A DNA stretch of 50,386 nucleotides from an uncultured Nitratireductor sp. Lineage in GTDB: Bacteria; Pseudomonadota; Alphaproteobacteria; Rhizobiales; Rhizobiaceae. The stretch is from NCBI RefSeq assembly GCF_913053745.1, contig NZ_CAJXGF010000011.1, positions 1-50,386 of the forward strand, given 5' to 3'. Of the stretch, positions 16,233 to 25,192 are shown one piece after another. Made by a program: the position numbers and the translations under genes. The notes under the pieces were generated by a model. It was given only the letters and a program-made list of their open reading frames with translations. It was not told the origin of the DNA and made no database searches. Positions within the stretch are counted from its first letter, which is position 1; each line of letters begins with the position of its first letter.

Positions 16233-16598
16233 ATGGCTAAGCTTCTGATCGTTGAAGACGACGACTCCGTACGTAATTTTACCGCCCGCGCGCTGAGTGC
16301 AGCCGGTCACACCGTGGAAACCGCGGCTGATGGGCTGGAAGGACTTGAGAAGATCAATGCCACGGCTGGCGATTACGATCTGGTTCTGTCGGATATTCGC
16401 ATGCCGGCAATGGACGGCATCGAGATGGCGCGCGCCGTGGCCGAAGCTTTTCCCGGGTTGCGGCTTCTCTTGATGACCGGTTATGCGGATCAGCGCGAGC
16501 GCGCGGCGGAACTTGAGGGCACTGTTTCGGGTGTTGTGAACAAGCCATTCACGCTAAGTGAGCTTCGCGAACGGATTGGCCAGGCGCTCGCAGCTTGA
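16233..16598 (+). CDS. cpdR: Single-domain response regulator, CpdR-like
   Basis: A 121-residue stand-alone receiver domain. The acidic pocket (EDDD, 8-11), the phospho-acceptor Asp54 in LSDIRMP, the conserved Thr in LLLMTGYA (about 84) and Lys in NKPFTLSEL (about 107) are all present. There is no output domain. CpdR in Caulobacter and rhizobia receives phosphate from the CckA-ChpT relay and, when unphosphorylated, directs ClpXP to degrade CtrA and other cell-cycle proteins. Position next to hpt and length support CpdR rather than another single-domain regulator. A CtrA box lies 1.4 kb upstream at ftsE. Confidence 0.8.
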   Translation: MAKLLIVEDDDSVRNFTARALSAAGHTVETAADGLEGLEKINATAGDYDLVLSDIRMPAMDGIEMARAVAEAFPGLRLLLMTGYADQRERAAELEGTVSGVVNKPFTLSELRERIGQALAA

Positions 16599-16640
16599 AG
16601 CCCAGTCCTTTCGCTGAAGGTGTTGCAGGTCGAAAAGCGC

Positions 16641-17063
16641 TCATTCGGCCGATGCGTTGGTCGTTGCAAGAATGTCTTCATGCGCGCCGGTGGCGCCCCA
16701 GCGGATAATTTCCGACAGTATCGGAAGCAAGGCTTCGCCACGCGGCGTCAGTGTATATTCCACTTTCTTCGGCACCACGGGATATTCTTTGCGGCTCAAG
16801 AGGCCGAGGCGTGTCATATCCTTCAGTTCGCGGCTGAGAATGCGGGGAGTCACCGGGTTGCCCAGTCCTCCCTTCACCAGCGACCTTCCAATCTCGCCGA
16901 AACGAAGCGGCCCGCGATGCAGGACGCAAAGAATGTGCAGCTTGTAGCGGCCACCGACGATCCGGTTGAATCCAATTGCCGGGCAAAGTCGAATGTGGCT
17001 CATGTCGAGACCTGTCAGAAGCGACACGGCGGGCCCGCTACCGATCTCCTCATCATGTTCCAC
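16641..17063 (-). CDS. HxlR-family transcriptional regulator
   Basis: A 140-residue winged-helix regulator. The first half carries the HxlR pattern: CPAIGFNRIVGGRYKLHIL (about 27-45), LRFGEIGRSL (about 53-62), ITPRILSREL-like VTPRILSRELKDM (about 71-83) and the wing YPVVPKKVEYTLTPRGEAL (about 94-112). HxlR proteins respond to small electrophiles or quinones, or to metabolic signals, and often control a divergent gene. Here the divergent gene encodes an AHSA1-type protein, and palindromes lie between them. The signal is unknown. Confidence 0.88.
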   Translation of the reverse strand: MEHDEEIGSGPAVSLLTGLDMSHIRLCPAIGFNRIVGGRYKLHILCVLHRGPLRFGEIGRSLVKGGLGNPVTPRILSRELKDMTRLGLLSRKEYPVVPKKVEYTLTPRGEALLPILSEIIRWGATGAHEDILATTNASAE

Positions 17064-17095
17064 TCACAATCTCCATACTATCGTTTTTGTCCGTA

Positions 17096-17139
17096 TTTAC
17101 GAAATCGTACTGGCACATATAGCCTTCTGGCAATGCCAG
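17096..17139 (+). promoter_or_regulatory. Putative promoter with operator palindrome, HxlR/SRPBCC intergenic region
   Basis: TTTACG (17096-17101) and TATAGC (17118-17123) are spaced 16 bases and could form the promoter of the SRPBCC gene. CTGGCA-A-TGCCAG (17127-17139), a perfect 13-bp palindrome, would cover its start site, and a further CTGGCA half-site (17110-17115) lies inside the spacer. This is the layout of a repressor operator, plausibly for the divergent HxlR protein. Confidence 0.4.
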
Positions 17140-17154
17140 TGGTGGAGAGGAAAC

Positions 17155-17661
17155 ATGACAAGCTCCGAAGTACGCGATCAGGGAAAAATCGTAACCGCGA
17201 CGGCCGACCATGAAGCGGGAGAGGTCGACGCGTCTGCTTTCTTCAGATGTACGCCCGAGCGATTGTTTCGTGCACTCGTCTCCGATGAAATCTGCAAATG
17301 GTGGGTCAGGCCCGGTGTGTTCGACACGCGTGAATGGAGCGGTGAGGTCTGGGAAGGTGGAGCGTGGAAGGCTACCGGCGTCGGCGGTGGTCAGCCTTAT
17401 CGGCTAGAAGGCGAGTTCGTGGTCATCGATGCGCCGCGCAAACTCACGCAGACGTGGAAACCGGCTGGCGCTCCTATCGCTCCGGCGTTGCTGAGTTACA
17501 CGCTGGAACCCTCGAACGATGGCGTTCAACTTCGACTTCGTCACACGAACCTCACGAACCCGGACATCTGCGAAAAGACGCGGGCGGGTTGGGAGACGAG
17601 CCTCTCGCGGCTTCAGGAAATCATCTCGCCTGAACCGGGAGGTTCAAGCAATGGCCTATGA
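17155..17661 (+). CDS. SRPBCC/AHSA1-domain protein
   Basis: A 168-residue START-like (Bet v1/AHSA1) protein. The pattern of AHSA1 is visible: CTPERLFRALVSDEICKWW (about 32-50), WSGEVWEGGAWKATG (about 61-75), YRLEGEFVVIDAPRKLTQTWK (about 81-101) and a final amphipathic helix CEKTRAGWETSLSRLQ (about 138-153). Family members bind hydrophobic ligands; the ligand here is unknown. ATG follows GGAGAGG. Its end overlaps the start of the next gene by 11 bases, so the two are cotranslated, and both are divergent from the HxlR regulator. Confidence 0.85.
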   Translation: MTSSEVRDQGKIVTATADHEAGEVDASAFFRCTPERLFRALVSDEICKWWVRPGVFDTREWSGEVWEGGAWKATGVGGGQPYRLEGEFVVIDAPRKLTQTWKPAGAPIAPALLSYTLEPSNDGVQLRLRHTNLTNPDICEKTRAGWETSLSRLQEIISPEPGGSSNGL

Positions 17662-17986
17662 TGAAGAGCTGGCAATTCGCGTAAGGACGCATCTCTCCAT
17701 TGCTGGTGAGGTCGTTGAAAGGCGCATGATGGGCGCGTTGTGTTTCATGCTCCACGGGCACATGTGTTGTGGTGTGACCGGGAATGCATTGATGGTGAGA
17801 GTGGGGCGGGACGACTACGAAGCGGCGCTTGAGGAGGACCATGTGCGGCCGATGGACATATCCGGACGCATACTGCGCGGTTTCGTGCTTGTCGATCCTC
17901 CGGGTGTGAAGACCGGTCGGTCATTGAGATTCTGGATCGGACGCGCGTGTGGGCTAGTCTCAACGCTCCCGGCGCGCGAGGGATAA
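17651..17986 (+). CDS. TfoX N-terminal domain protein
   Basis: A 111-residue protein consisting only of a TfoX-N domain: MAYDEELAIRVRTHL at the start, RRMMGALCFMLHGHMCCGV (about 24-42), LMVRVGRDDYEAAL (about 47-60), MDISGRILRGFVLVDP (about 68-83). Full TfoX/Sxy proteins activate competence genes; these short single-domain forms are common in alphaproteobacteria next to AHSA1 genes and have no known function. It overlaps the SRPBCC gene by 11 bases. Confidence 0.85.
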   Translation: MAYDEELAIRVRTHLSIAGEVVERRMMGALCFMLHGHMCCGVTGNALMVRVGRDDYEAALEEDHVRPMDISGRILRGFVLVDPPGVKTGRSLRFWIGRACGLVSTLPAREG

Positions 17987-18055
17987 CAGCGAAGACAGCG
18001 GGTTGTATCTCGGCGCTTTGCGAAAACGGCTTTCGTTCCAGAAAGCTGCGTTCGG

Positions 18056-20644
18056 CTATTGCATATCAAGCAACCGTTCCAGATATTCCTTTTCCAATGC
18101 AGGGCTCAACGCGTCGCCAAGCCGCTTGCGGATCGCATCCAGGATACGGCGCGCACGTTGGGTATCGATTTCGTCGGGGACTTCGACCGAGTCGCCAAAA
18201 TCGGGACCCGTCGTTGCCTGGGGGCGGCCGAGCGGGTCGCGACCATTGTTACCCTGCCGATAGCCTTGCTCGCCGCCACCTTGCTCGCCGCGCATCGCCT
18301 GCTGCATCTGGTTCATCATGTCCTGCGCGCCGCGCCGCAATGCCTCTAGCGCACGCCCTTGCTCGCCGACGGCTTGTTCGCCCTCGCCCTCACCGAGTGC
18401 TCCCTCGGCCTGTCCCATCGCCTCGCCGGCCTCACCGAAACCTTCTCCAGGCTTTATACCCAGCCCTTCGAGCCCATCCATAAGGCCCTGCAGATCCTGT
18501 CGCAGCGAACCTTGGCCCTGTTGCAAACCGCGCATGGCATCCGCAAACTCCTGCGGTGACATGCCTTGGCCCTGCCCGGGTTGTTGTCCCTGCCCGGGTT
18601 GTTGGCCCTGACCCGGCTGGTTCTGGCCCTGTTGATCCTGCTGTCCTTGTTCGCCCTGCTGGCCCTGTTGCCCACGCTGCATCTGGTCCATGCGGAAGGT
18701 CTCGTTCATCAACTCCTGCTGACGGCGCATAAGATTGCCGAGCTCGTCCATCTGCTGACGCATTTCCGATTGCTGGTTGCCGGACTGACCTTGCTGAGAA
18801 CGCCCGGCCTGCAGGTTGTTCATCATGTTTTCGAGCTGCGAAAGAAGCTCTTGTGCCTGATCGCGCGCGCCGGATTTGGCCAGTTCCTCGATCTGATCGA
18901 GCATGCGGTCCAGATCGTTCTGGCTCAACATCTCGCTGTTTTCCGGCATTTGTTGCGCCATGTTGGGATTCTGCTGGGCACGTTCGGCGAACTCGCGCAT
19001 GAACTCCTGCATGGCACTGCGCAGCTCGTCCATGAGGCGAGCGATTTCCTCTTCGCTCGCGCCGTCTTCCAGAGCCTTCTTCAGGGCTTCCTGCGCCTGC
19101 CGCAATCGCTTCTCCGCAGCGGTCAGATCGCCGTCCTCGATGATGAGCGCGATCTCCCAAAGGTAATCGACAACGTCGCGGAGTTGGTCGTCGGTCTGGG
19201 CGGTTTTCAATCGTGACCGTGCGGCTGAAATGCCGAGAAACTGCGACAGTTCTGTCAGCGTTTCCTCAGGCCAGGTCATGACGGCGTCCATCATCGCGAG
19301 CACGCGCGGCTTCTTGTTGGCGTCAAGCGCCAGAACGCGCCTTTGCTCGATAAGCGCCTTGGCGAGCGGATTGGTGAAAATCCGTTCCGGAAGGGTGAAG
19401 ACCTTCTTGTCGCTTCGTGCTTCCTGTCCGGCATCGTCGACGGCACGCAGGGTCGTGGCCACCGAACTGCCGGCCCACGGATGTTCCGTGAGGTCGCGCG
19501 AGGTTTTTGCAGCGATTGTGCGTCCGTCGCGCCGTGGCAATGACAGGGGCAGCTCTGGTGCTTCGTAGAGAGGCCGTACATCGGGCATTTTGTGGGCCTG
19601 TTCGAACACCGCTTGCGCTTCCGCAGCACCGTAATCGTCCTCGATTTCGTAGGCGAGTTCCAATGCGCCATTCACAGCCCGCTTGGGATCTTCGGCGAAG
19701 CGGATTTCGGGGGGATTGTCGGGCGTCACCGAGAAGAGCCAGCCCTCGACCTCCTGTTCGTCGCGCTTCAGCACCAGTTTTCCATCTTCGCTCAGTGTGC
19801 TGGCAAAGCGCCGCGCGGTGCTGTCTGCCGACAGAGCGCCGCTCTGCGAGGCGCCCTCCGGCTCGATGGGCGTTTCCGTGTCGCCTGTGTCGAGGAAGGA
19901 GAGTGTTTCGGTTCCCGAGCCGCCTGTAACCCTGAGCGCCAGCATACTGCCTTGCGGCACCGTAAAACTTTCGGTTTCGCGGTTTGCCTCGGCTGTCAGA
20001 TAAATGGGCGCACGGCGGGTGTAGGTGGGAGGTGTCACCCAGGCATCGATACGTGGCGGTACGACGTCCACTCCGCTATGGGCCCGAAACGCATCGAGGA
20101 CGCTGCCGCCATAGGGGCCGGTGGAGAATGCAGCGGCAATGACCAGGAGCAAGGCCGCCGCCGCCCGTACGCCCCAGGGATCTTTCTCCGGGATGCCGGT
20201 TTCCGGCAGGTCTCCGTGTAGTTTGTCGAGCCGGCCGGCCATGCGTTTCTGGTGTTCTCGCCAAAGGGCATCGGCAAATCCGTCCTTGTTGCCGGCAAGC
20301 CGATCCGATTGTACGGCGACGGGTTCGTGCGTCAGTTTGTTGACACGCTCAATGCGCCGGTCGATCTCGGCTGGCCGGGGGTGGCGGAAACTGCGCAGGG
20401 GCCACAGCGATGCAAGGCCGAAGAGGCCGAGTATGCTGATGACGCCAAGGCGTGTCACATCGGGCATGAGCCTGAACAGGCCGAGCCAGGAAATGCTGAG
20501 GAACAGGCTGACAATGACCAGCAGCGGGAGGATAAGCGGCCATAAGCGCTCCACGAGCATGACGGAGCGGATGGCGAAGCGGGTGCGCGTCAGCCGCGCG
20601 AGCCGACCACCCATATGCGTCTGTCTTGAAGGTGTTTCAGTCAT
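18056..20644 (-). CDS. TIGR02302 family (DUF4175) membrane protein
   Basis: An 862-residue protein of the TIGR02302/DUF4175 family of alphaproteobacteria, function unknown. Two membrane segments sit near the N-terminus (about 34-80), and a third lies near 155-175 (AAAALLLVIAAAF). Beta-rich domains follow (about 190-420), then long helical segments with coiled-coil character (about 480-600). A low-complexity Gln/Gly-rich stretch occurs at about 640-720 (many QGQQ, PGQGQQ repeats). The C-terminus ends with a conserved helical tail. It is the last gene of the leftward argH-lptM-lysA series, 124 bases after lysA. The start MTETPSRQTH was preferred over an upstream non-ATG start. Confidence 0.85.
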   Translation of the reverse strand: MTETPSRQTHMGGRLARLTRTRFAIRSVMLVERLWPLILPLLVIVSLFLSISWLGLFRLMPDVTRLGVISILGLFGLASLWPLRSFRHPRPAEIDRRIERVNKLTHEPVAVQSDRLAGNKDGFADALWREHQKRMAGRLDKLHGDLPETGIPEKDPWGVRAAAALLLVIAAAFSTGPYGGSVLDAFRAHSGVDVVPPRIDAWVTPPTYTRRAPIYLTAEANRETESFTVPQGSMLALRVTGGSGTETLSFLDTGDTETPIEPEGASQSGALSADSTARRFASTLSEDGKLVLKRDEQEVEGWLFSVTPDNPPEIRFAEDPKRAVNGALELAYEIEDDYGAAEAQAVFEQAHKMPDVRPLYEAPELPLSLPRRDGRTIAAKTSRDLTEHPWAGSSVATTLRAVDDAGQEARSDKKVFTLPERIFTNPLAKALIEQRRVLALDANKKPRVLAMMDAVMTWPEETLTELSQFLGISAARSRLKTAQTDDQLRDVVDYLWEIALIIEDGDLTAAEKRLRQAQEALKKALEDGASEEEIARLMDELRSAMQEFMREFAERAQQNPNMAQQMPENSEMLSQNDLDRMLDQIEELAKSGARDQAQELLSQLENMMNNLQAGRSQQGQSGNQQSEMRQQMDELGNLMRRQQELMNETFRMDQMQRGQQGQQGEQGQQDQQGQNQPGQGQQPGQGQQPGQGQGMSPQEFADAMRGLQQGQGSLRQDLQGLMDGLEGLGIKPGEGFGEAGEAMGQAEGALGEGEGEQAVGEQGRALEALRRGAQDMMNQMQQAMRGEQGGGEQGYRQGNNGRDPLGRPQATTGPDFGDSVEVPDEIDTQRARRILDAIRKRLGDALSPALEKEYLERLLDMQ

Positions 20645-20768
20645 AGACGCTCTCAGCACATTGCCGCAGCGTGCGTGAATCACACGCCCTACCGTTCACA
20701 AGGATAGCAGCAAACACGGCGAAGGCGAGGCGGCGCGCGAAATTGTGATCCGCGCATTGCGGGTGTCT

Positions 20769-22040
20769 TCAGTCAACCAGCCAGGTTGGCATTGAATCCA
20801 TCGCGATGAGCTCCTCGTAGCTCGGGCGGGAGCGAATGACATGAAATTCGTCCCCATTCACCAGCACTTCCGGCACGAGCGGACGCGAATTATAGGTACT
20901 TGCCTGGACGGCGCCATAGGCGCCGGCAGAGCCTATGGCGACGAGGTCGCCTGCCTTGAGGCTCGGAATCTTCCGGTCGAGCGCCAGATAGTCACCGGTT
21001 TCGCAAACCGGACCCACCACATCGGCGACAAGCGTCTCGGCGTTTTTTCCGGCCTCCGTCACGGGTCGGATAGAATGGAAGGCATCATAAAGCGTGGGGC
21101 GGATCAAATCGTTCATCGCCGCATCGACGATGACGAAATTCTTGGCTTCTCCCTCTTTCACGAAGACGACCTCGGAGACAAGAATGCCGGCATTTGCTGC
21201 AATCAGGCGGCCAGGTTCGAGCATCACCTTTAAGCCTAGTTTCGTCACATGTTTACGCACAACCTCGGCATAGGCGTCGGGCAAGGGCGGCTGGTTGCCG
21301 TCTTCGGCATAGGGTACGCCAAGCCCGCCGCCGAGATCCACATGTTCGATGGCGTGACCGTCGGCACGCAGCGTCTCGGTCAGTTCGGTGAGCAACGCGA
21401 AGGCGTCGTCAAAGGGTTGCAACTCGGTGATCTGACTGCCGATATGCATGTCGATGCCGGTGACATTGAGACCCGGTAGTTCCGCAGCACGCGCGTAAGC
21501 GGTGCGGGCATCCCGCCAGCCGATGCCGAATTTGTTTTCGGCCTTGCCGGTGGAGATTTTCTTGTGTGTTTTGGCGTCAACGTCCGGGTTGATCCGCAAC
21601 GACACGTTTGCGGTCAGGCCCAGGGTTGTGGCGCGGGCGGAGAGTTGCTCAAGTTCCGGCATGGATTCCACATTGAAGCACAGAATCCCGGCATTCAGTG
21701 CGAAATCCATTTCCCGCGCGGTCTTGCCGACGCCTGAGAACAGTATTTTGTCGGCTGGAACGCCAGCTGCGAGCGCGCGGCGGAGTTCGCCTTCGGAGAC
21801 GACATCCATGCCGGCGCCCAGGCGCGCGAGCGTGGCCAGAACGGCCTGGTTGGAGTTTGCCTTCATGGCGTAACAAACAAGCGCATCCAGCCCCTCGAAG
21901 GCTTCCGAGAATACGCGGTAATGACGCGTCAACGTTGCCGTGGAATAGCAATAGAATGGAGTTCCAACCGCCTCGGCGATGGCAGGCACCGGCACATTTT
22001 CGGCATGGAGCACGCCGTCACGATATTCGAAATGATTCAC
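20769..22040 (-). CDS. lysA: Diaminopimelate decarboxylase
   Basis: A 423-residue fold-type III PLP enzyme that decarboxylates meso-diaminopimelate to lysine, the last step of the pathway. The PLP lysine is Lys60 in CYAMKANSN. Other marks are FSGVGKT (about 98-104), INPDVDAKTHKKISTG (about 150-165), HIGSQI (about 195-200), EHVDLGGGLGVPY (about 233-245), EPGRLIAANAG (about 279-289) and the C-terminal GDLVAIGSAGAYG (about 368-380). It follows the small lipoprotein gene lptM on the same strand with an 84-base gap. Confidence 0.96.
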   Translation of the reverse strand: MNHFEYRDGVLHAENVPVPAIAEAVGTPFYCYSTATLTRHYRVFSEAFEGLDALVCYAMKANSNQAVLATLARLGAGMDVVSEGELRRALAAGVPADKILFSGVGKTAREMDFALNAGILCFNVESMPELEQLSARATTLGLTANVSLRINPDVDAKTHKKISTGKAENKFGIGWRDARTAYARAAELPGLNVTGIDMHIGSQITELQPFDDAFALLTELTETLRADGHAIEHVDLGGGLGVPYAEDGNQPPLPDAYAEVVRKHVTKLGLKVMLEPGRLIAANAGILVSEVVFVKEGEAKNFVIVDAAMNDLIRPTLYDAFHSIRPVTEAGKNAETLVADVVGPVCETGDYLALDRKIPSLKAGDLVAIGSAGAYGAVQASTYNSRPLVPEVLVNGDEFHVIRSRPSYEELIAMDSMPTWLVD

Positions 22041-22124
22041 GGCAGCAGGCTTTCGGCTGAGCTGTTTTCCTGAAAGCGCCGTTAGACAGCGCAGGTTTTG
22101 TGCAACACGCCCCGGATTCAGAGT

Positions 22125-22328
22125 TCAGAGCAGTCCGTCCAGGATAAAGGGTCGGTCCTGAACGGGTTTGTCCGGTGCAGGTGGCATGGGCTCGTCGTTC
22201 TCTTCGGCCTGTTTTCGCGCGTCCACCGCTGCCTCGTAAGGCGAATCGAGCGGGGCCTTGCGCCCGCAGGCGGCTAAGCCAAGCGCGAAACCGAGCAAGA
22301 CAAGGGTGAGCGTGCGGCGGGCCGTCAT
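22125..22328 (-). CDS. lptM: LptM-like small lipoprotein
   Basis: A 67-residue lipoprotein. The signal peptide ends in the lipobox LAAC with the acylated Cys21, followed by GRKAPLDSPYEA, the hallmark of the LptM (formerly YifL) family. The rest is acidic and proline-rich. In E. coli LptM helps assemble the LptDE lipopolysaccharide translocon in the outer membrane. Position between argH and lysA is the conserved one in proteobacteria. Confidence 0.88.
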   Translation of the reverse strand: MTARRTLTLVLLGFALGLAACGRKAPLDSPYEAAVDARKQAEENDEPMPPAPDKPVQDRPFILDGLL

Positions 22329-22364
22329 GAGCGTTCCATTCCTCGATGGTGTGTTGGCTGGGTT

Positions 22365-23789
<1,425 letters not shown>

Positions 23790-23818
23790 GATAACCGGGC
23801 GCTAGTGTGGAAAGAAAT

Positions 23819-24499
23819 ATGTCGAAGCAGAAACAAAAATTCCCGGCACTCCGCCTGGTTTTCCTGGCCGTCGCCGCGGGCGCCGTAGCGGGTGCGATTG
23901 CGGTATACGTGAAGGGCGGGTTGGATGGCAACATGGCCGCTACACCGATTGCGGCCGAGGCAGAGGATGCAGCCTGCACCGCCAAGCAGGCGCAGGCCAA
24001 GGCGGTTGGCGATGCGGCAACGGGACACGTGGCCGCGATGCTGGCGGCAGATCCGCCCCGTTCGCTGAATGCGCTGACGTTCGCGGGGCCCGAGGGTGAG
24101 GCGATGTCCATTGCGGACTTCGCAGGTCGCACGGTTCTGATGAATCTCTGGGCCACGTGGTGCACGCCATGCCGGGAGGAGATGCCCGCCCTGGATGCAC
24201 TTCAGGCCGCGAAGGGCTCGGACGATTTCGAAGTGGTGGCGGTCAACGTGGATCGCGGCGGCGACGAAAAACCGACCGCCTTCCTTGAGGAAACCGGCAT
24301 CCAGTCTCTTGGGTACTACCGCGACAATTCCATGAAGATATTCAACGACCTAAAGAGCCAGGGGCTGGCTCTCGGCCTGCCCGTGACCTTGTTGATCGAT
24401 GAAGAGGGGTGCTTGCTGGCGCACATGAACGGTCCGGCAGAATGGGCAAGCCCCGATGCCGAGCGTCTCGTGGATGCGGCGCATTCAACCGGTAAATAA
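23819..24499 (+). CDS. tlpA: TlpA-family thiol:disulfide oxidoreductase, membrane-anchored
   Basis: A 226-residue protein with an N-terminal membrane anchor (about 10-32) and a periplasmic thioredoxin domain. The redox centre is CTPC at 115-118 within NLWATWCTPCREEMPAL, and the cis-proline loop is GLPVTLLID (about 188-196). An additional cysteine pair (about C53 and C203) lies outside the core, as in rhizobial TlpA, which reduces cytochrome oxidase assembly factors. The chosen ATG follows GGAAAG; a GTG four codons earlier is less likely. Divergent from argH. Confidence 0.88.
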   Translation: MSKQKQKFPALRLVFLAVAAGAVAGAIAVYVKGGLDGNMAATPIAAEAEDAACTAKQAQAKAVGDAATGHVAAMLAADPPRSLNALTFAGPEGEAMSIADFAGRTVLMNLWATWCTPCREEMPALDALQAAKGSDDFEVVAVNVDRGGDEKPTAFLEETGIQSLGYYRDNSMKIFNDLKSQGLALGLPVTLLIDEEGCLLAHMNGPAEWASPDAERLVDAAHSTGK

Positions 24500-24556
24500 G
24501 GCGAGCACCGGGAAATTTTTTAATCACTGCGATCGCGGCGAGATCGGTCTGTTTTT

Positions 24557-24916
24557 TCAGGCGGCTTCGCGCGGTCGCCGATAGATACAGCCTTCGGCCT
24601 GGCCTTCAGCACCGCGCTTGAGTTCCACGCGGTCGAGTTCCGGAGATTTGTCCGCCAGCTTGTCGTAGATCCATTTGGCGAGGTTCTCCAGCGAGGGAAC
24701 GGAGAGACCGTCGATGTCGTTCAGATACGTGTGGTCGAGCGTCTTGTGAATCTCCTCGATCTGCTTTTCAACCTCATAGAGATTGGCTGCCCAGCCATAG
24801 ACGGGATCCGGGTCGCCGACCAGATGGACGGAGACTTTGAAGGAATGGCCGTGGAGACCGGAGTAGGGCTCCAGCTTGTGCGCTGCCTCGAAGGTGAATT
24901 CCTTGTACGTTTCCAC
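24557..24916 (-). CDS. QueD-like 6-carboxytetrahydropterin synthase lacking the catalytic Cys loop
   Basis: A 119-residue PTPS/QueD-fold protein. Zinc-ligand histidines are present in FEAAHKL (about 9-15) and LHGHSF (about 21-26), and so are the LDHTYLND dyad segment (about 60-67) and the GCIYRR end (about 109-114). In E. coli QueD the stretch between the two histidine motifs has 11 residues and holds catalytic Cys27. Here it is only five residues (EPYSG), and the only cysteine of the protein is near the C-terminus. It may be a PTPS subfamily with a different reaction, or a QueD working without that thiol. No queC or queE lies beside it; its neighbours are tlpA (convergent) and a Mo-fold protein gene (divergent). 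Confidence 0.8.
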   Translation of the reverse strand: METYKEFTFEAAHKLEPYSGLHGHSFKVSVHLVGDPDPVYGWAANLYEVEKQIEEIHKTLDHTYLNDIDGLSVPSLENLAKWIYDKLADKSPELDRVELKRGAEGQAEGCIYRRPREAA

Positions 24917-24960
24917 TTCCTAAACCCCTGATCTGGAGATGTATTTATTGGTTTTTTGAG

Positions 24961-24995
24961 TGTCTTTCTCCCACGTGTTTTCGCGTTGGGAGACA
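24961..24995 (-). promoter_or_regulatory. Leader hairpin upstream of queD-like gene
   Basis: Read leftward, TCTCCCA (24987-24993) pairs with TGGGAGA (24967-24973) around a 13-base loop, followed by an A-rich tail (ACTCAAAAAACC). It stands 51 bases before the start codon in a 276-base intergenic region. There is no T-tract, so it is not a terminator. The layout loosely recalls a preQ1-I riboswitch, but the conserved loop bases are missing. Function unknown. Confidence 0.3.
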
Positions 24996-25119
24996 TGTAG
25001 ACTTGAGGCCGTTATGAGGACCGGGCAATCTACTGTACAATCCTTTTGACTTAGAGCTTTGGCATCGGCTGCGGAGCGTGTCAATCGCCCGTAACGTGTA
25101 GGCCAAAAGACCGCTGTCG

Positions 25120-25139
25120 TTAACCTGTTGTTTGGTTAG
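25120..25139. promoter_or_regulatory. Imperfect inverted repeat upstream of the Mo-fold/GGDEF-EAL unit
   Basis: TTAACC-N8-GGTTAG (25120-25139) is a near-perfect inverted repeat 53 bases upstream of the first gene, just before a CATTAT that could act as a -10 hexamer. It may be a regulator site. No regulator is identified. Confidence 0.25.
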
Positions 25140-25192
25140 CCGGCATTATCGTGGGCTGCGTTCCAGTATACGCCAGTAAAGAGGCTCAAGAA

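Noticed and set aside
18440-18800. CRISPR-like or tandem repeat array
   Set aside because: The repeats are codon-level Gln/Gly repeats inside the TIGR02302 gene, with no regular spacers.
24530-24557. Terminator after tlpA (CGATC/GATCG hairpin and six-T run)
   Set aside because: The stem has only five base pairs and is separated from the T-run by five bases; it also abuts the end of the convergent gene.
24961-24995. preQ1-I riboswitch before the queD-like gene
   Set aside because: The stem-loop and A-rich tail are present, but the conserved GGUUC and ACACC loop bases and a pairing partner in the tail are absent. Kept only as an unexplained leader hairpin.
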